A stretch of 23,812 nucleotides of DNA. Origin: JANNMJ01 sp031397815 (GTDB lineage Bacteria; Bacteroidota; Bacteroidia; Cytophagales; Hymenobacteraceae). Under the pieces are notes generated by a model. It had not been told where the DNA came from and did no database searches. It saw nothing but the letters and a program-made list of their open reading frames with translations. Shown here in pieces: positions 21,315 to 23,812 of this stretch (position 1 is its first letter; each line of letters starts with the position of its first letter). The position numbers and the translations under genes are program-made. The stretch lies in the NCBI GenBank assembly GCA_031397815.1, contig JANNMJ010000033.1, positions 1-23,812 of the forward strand, written 5' to 3'.

Positions 21315-22685
21315 GTGATTCTGCTACAAAACGGCCGCGTCGTCACCGCCGACTCCGACGCCATCTGCGATATTTTAATCGACGGCGAATCTATCGTCGC
21401 ACTGGGGCGCAACCTGCCCGTTAACGGCGCGCAAGTCATCGATTGCACGGGTAAGATGGTCGTGCCCGGCGGCATCGACCCGCACGTTCACCTGGAAATG
21501 CCCTTTATGGGCACTTTCAGCTCCGACACCTACGAAACCGGCACCCGTGCCGCCCTCCACGGCGGCACCACGATGGTAATCGATTTTATTCTGCAAAAGC
21601 AGGGTAACTCGCTCCGCGCCGCCTTCGACGAGTGGAGCGGCCGGGCGACCGGCAATGCCGTCGGCGACTACTCGTTTCACATGGCCGTCACCGATTTCAA
21701 CCCCAGCACGAAGGAAGAAATCAAAGAGATGGTGGCCGAAGGCATCACGTCATTCAAGACGTTTATGGCGTATAAAGGCGCCCTGATGATTGACGACGCG
21801 CAGATGGTCGGGCTGATGCAGGAAGTGAAGCGGCACGGCGGCCTCGTGACGGCCCACGCCACCAACGGCGATATGATCGACACACTCATCGCGCAGCACC
21901 GCGCGGCGGGCAAGCTCTCGCCGCTATACCACTATCTCTCGCAGCCGGAAGTGACGGAAGCCGAAGCCTCCGGCCGTTTCGCCGATATCGCCGATTATAC
22001 GGGTGTCAACGCCTACATCGTCCACCTGACGTGCGAGGGCGCCCTGAACCAAGTGCGCCGCGCTACGCAACGCAATCAGCGGGTGTTGGTGGAAACGTGC
22101 ATTCAATATTTATTGCTCGACGCTTCTCTTTACGAGAACGAGGCGGAAGGCGCGAAATGGGTCATGTCGCCGCCGCTGCGCGAGAAGAAGGATCAAGCCA
22201 CGCTCTGGGCGGGCTTGAACCAAGGCCTCGTACAAGTAGTTGGCACCGACCATTGTCCGTTTATGTGGGAGCAGAAACTGATGGGAAAAGACGATTTCTC
22301 GAAAATCCCCAACGGCCACCCTGCCATTGAGCACCGGATGGAGCTGTTGTTTTCGGAAGGCGTCAACAAAGGCCGCATCACGCCGCAGAAATTCGTGGAA
22401 GTCACCTCAACGAATGCGGCCAAAATCTTCGGAATGTTCCCCCGGAAAGGCACTATCAGCATCGGCGCCGATGCGGATTTGGTGATTTTCGATTCGAACA
22501 AAAAACATGTAATTTCGGCCGCTACCCACCACATGAACTGCGATTACTCCGGCTACGAAGGCTGGGAGCTGACGGGTAAGATTGAAACCGTGCTCCTGCG
22601 CGGCCAAGTAGCGGTTCACGCTGGTGAAACGCTGGTTCAAAAAGGCTACGGCCAATTCATCAAGCGCGGTAAAACGGCGCTGTAA
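21315..22685 (+). CDS. hydA: Dihydropyrimidinase (D-hydantoinase family)
   Basis: A 456-residue cytosolic amidohydrolase that opens dihydrouracil or dihydrothymine to N-carbamoyl-beta-amino acids. Start is GTG 21315. The binuclear metal ligands of the family are all present: His57 and His59 in DPHVHLEMPF, the carboxylated Lys148 in TSFKTFMAYKGALM, His181 in TAHATNGD, His237 in VHLTCEGA and Asp312 in GTDHCPF. GTFSSDTYETGTRAALHGGTT (66-86) is typical of dihydropyrimidinase/D-hydantoinase rather than allantoinase or dihydroorotase. It follows the transporter remnant by 71 nt and precedes the cytosine deaminase by 71 nt, as expected for a reductive pyrimidine degradation cluster. Confidence 0.95.
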   Translation: MILLQNGRVVTADSDAICDILIDGESIVALGRNLPVNGAQVIDCTGKMVVPGGIDPHVHLEMPFMGTFSSDTYETGTRAALHGGTTMVIDFILQKQGNSLRAAFDEWSGRATGNAVGDYSFHMAVTDFNPSTKEEIKEMVAEGITSFKTFMAYKGALMIDDAQMVGLMQEVKRHGGLVTAHATNGDMIDTLIAQHRAAGKLSPLYHYLSQPEVTEAEASGRFADIADYTGVNAYIVHLTCEGALNQVRRATQRNQRVLVETCIQYLLLDASLYENEAEGAKWVMSPPLREKKDQATLWAGLNQGLVQVVGTDHCPFMWEQKLMGKDDFSKIPNGHPAIEHRMELLFSEGVNKGRITPQKFVEVTSTNAAKIFGMFPRKGTISIGADADLVIFDSNKKHVISAATHHMNCDYSGYEGWELTGKIETVLLRGQVAVHAGETLVQKGYGQFIKRGKTAL

Positions 22686-22692
22686 TTTTTTT

Positions 22693-22739
22693 CCCTCTGC
22701 GGGCCTCTGCGGAAACCTCTGTGTCCCTCTGCGAGAACC
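22693..22739. repeat. CCTCTGCG short repeats between dihydropyrimidinase and deaminase genes
   Basis: Four imperfect units, CCTCTGCGGG, CCTCTGCGGAAA, CCTCTGTGTC and CCTCTGCGAGAA, follow a run of T after the dihydropyrimidinase stop. The spacing is 10 to 12 nt. The repeats end about 20 nt before the deaminase ATG. Confidence 0.7.
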
Positions 22740-22756
22740 CGCATTTTCCTTCCCCA

Positions 22757-23188
22757 ATGGACGAATTCATGCAAGCCGCAATCGACGAAGCCCGCAAAGG
22801 GTTGTCGGAAGGCGGAATCCCAATCGGTTCTGTGCTCGTGCGCGACGGCAAGCTCGTGGCGGCCGGTCACAACAAGCGCGTACAGGAAGACAATGCCATC
22901 AAGCACGGCGAGATGGATTGCCTCACGAACGCCGGGCGCCAACGCACCTACCGCGACACCGTGATTTATTCCACCCTGATGCCGTGCTATATGTGCGCCG
23001 GCACCATCGTGCAATTCAAGATTCCGAAAGTCATCGTCGGCGAATCCCGCACGTTCGATGGCGCCCGCGAATTTATGGAGAGCCACGGCGTAGAAGTAAT
23101 CGACCTCGATTTACCCGAATGCGTGCAGATGATGAAAGAATTCATCGCCGCCAAGCCCGCCCTCTGGAACGAAGATATTATGGAGTAG
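22757..23188 (+). CDS. Cytosine deaminase, yeast (FCY1) type
   Basis: A 143-residue zinc enzyme of the cytidine/deoxycytidylate deaminase fold, expected to convert cytosine to uracil and ammonia. The ATG at 22757 is preferred over 22721, which begins inside the repeats. Zinc ligands and proton shuttle are His50-Gly-Glu52 and PCYMC (Cys77, Cys80). The protein follows the yeast cytosine deaminase pattern to its end: GGIPIGSVLV, GHNKR (Asn39), and the C-terminal MKEFIAAKPALWNEDIME, in which Trp137 and Asp140 sit in the places of the substrate-contacting Trp152 and Asp155 of the yeast enzyme. It is not the amidohydrolase-type CodA of E. coli. The gene would feed uracil to the reductive pathway encoded around it. 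Confidence 0.9.
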   Translation: MDEFMQAAIDEARKGLSEGGIPIGSVLVRDGKLVAAGHNKRVQEDNAIKHGEMDCLTNAGRQRTYRDTVIYSTLMPCYMCAGTIVQFKIPKVIVGESRTFDGAREFMESHGVEVIDLDLPECVQMMKEFIAAKPALWNEDIME

Positions 23189-23198
23189 CCGTGTGATT

Positions 23199-23286
23199 TT
23201 CTCGCAGTGTTCGCGGGTGTTTTCGCAGTGTAACGCTGTGCAGAACACTCCGGACACTGCGAAAAACACTGCGCTCACTGCGAGAA
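23199..23286. repeat. CACTGCG/CGCAGTG inverted repeats between deaminase and ureidopropionase genes
   Basis: TTCTCGCAGTG (23199-23209) is the exact complement of CACTGCGAGAA (23276-23286). Inside it TGTTTTCGCAGTGT (23218-23231) pairs with ACACTGCGAAAAACA (23254-23268) with one extra A. The middle adds further CTGTGCAG/ACACT units. The whole 88 bases can fold into one long interrupted hairpin. Confidence 0.75.
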
Positions 23287-23315
23287 CCCTCTCCCCCTTC
23301 ACCCCTACTCAGAAA

Positions 23316-23812
23316 ATGTCCAGAATTGTCAAATCCGGTTTGATCCAGATGAGCCTGCCCATAACGGAAGGCGAAGGCACCATCGCGGAAATCATGGAAG
23401 CCATGGTGCAGAAGCACATTCCGCTCATCGAAGAAGCGGGCCGCCAAGGTGTGCAGATTCTTTGCTTGCAGGAGATTTTCAATACCCCGTATTTCTGCCC
23501 CCGGGCAGGATAAAGCGTGGTATGCCTCGGCAGAATCCGTCCCCGGCCCCACCACCGACCGGATGGCCGAGTACGCCAAGAAATACAACATGGTGATGAT
23601 CGTGCCGGTCTACGAGCGCGAGCAGGCCGGTTTTCTGTACAATACTGCCGCCGTCATCGATGCGGATGGTACGTACCTCGGGAAATACCGCAAAAATCAC
23701 ATTCCGCAGACCACCGGTTTCTGGGAGAAGTTCTTCTTCAAGCCCGGCAACCTGGGCTACCCGGTATTCCAGACCAAATACGCCAAAGTGGGCGTCTACA
23801 TCTGCTACGACC
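23316..23812 (+). pseudogene. Nitrilase-family beta-ureidopropionase, frameshifted and partial
   Basis: The enzyme hydrolyses N-carbamoyl-beta-alanine to beta-alanine, CO2 and ammonia, the last step of reductive uracil breakdown. Translation from ATG 23316 gives 65 residues with MSLPITEGEG and catalytic Glu53 in LCLQEIFNTPYFCP, then stops at 23511-23513. Shifting by one base at the five-C run (23498-23502) restores GQDKAWYASAESVPGPTTDR and the rest of the family sequence to the window edge, including the catalytic Lys in GKYRKNHIP and Cys in GVYICYD. Removing one C would give an intact frame, so the gene is either freshly inactivated or the run is misread. The remainder lies beyond 23812. Confidence 0.88.

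Noticed and set aside
22721..22756. Earlier ATG for cytosine deaminase
   Set aside because: It begins inside the CTCTGCG repeats and adds residues not found in the yeast-type enzyme core.

Overview
The window looks like a high-GC member of the Bacteroidota. The phospholipase-D-like protein ends in a type IX secretion (T9SS) sorting domain, the lipoprotein has a Bacteroidota-style lipobox, a candidate -7 box of the TAnnTTTG type (TACCTTTG) sits before a secreted-protein gene, and most genes lack a clear Shine-Dalgarno sequence. Genus cannot be decided from the sequence alone.

Layout. (1) 1-619: the 5' end of an IS30-family transposase runs off the left edge on the minus strand, next to an AT-rich two-helix membrane protein of unknown function that looks foreign. 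(2) 620-5239, plus strand: a DUF4349 lipoprotein, a sugar MFS transporter, MurB and a thioredoxin-fold redoxin, preceded by a nested palindrome and two terminator-like hairpins. (3) 5240-8406: a secreted protein with OB-like, FN3 and double-HKD PLD domains and a T9SS tail, then a 604-base convergent spacer holding a terminator hairpin, a perfectly periodic 21-bp tandem array and a compound palindrome. (4) 8407-14723, minus strand: acetate kinase, phosphoketolase and a P-type ATPase in one apparent operon. Phosphoketolase makes acetyl phosphate, acetate kinase converts it to acetate and ATP, and the ATPase gene overlaps the phosphoketolase gene by 13 nt. (5) 15024-17688: a small unknown protein (minus) diverges from a TonB-dependent outer-membrane receptor (plus). 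(6) 17839-23812, plus strand: a pyrimidine/beta-alanine catabolic cluster.

The catabolic cluster encodes methylmalonate/malonate-semialdehyde dehydrogenase, a class III aminotransferase, the remnant of an NCS1 nucleobase transporter, dihydropyrimidinase, a yeast-type cytosine deaminase, and a nitrilase-family beta-ureidopropionase that is frameshifted and runs off the right edge. Together they give a route cytosine -> uracil -> (dihydrouracil, by an enzyme not in the window) -> N-carbamoyl-beta-alanine -> beta-alanine -> malonate semialdehyde -> acetyl-CoA. Two genes of the route are damaged as read: the transporter has lost most of its membrane segments, and the ureidopropionase has one extra C in a run of Cs.

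The most unusual material is non-coding. Two palindromic elements (750-808 and 8224-8371) share a layout in which a long hairpin competes with two smaller ones. The spacers of the pyrimidine cluster contain short-period repeats: inverted heptamers around the aminotransferase and CTCTGCG/CACTGCG units around the deaminase.
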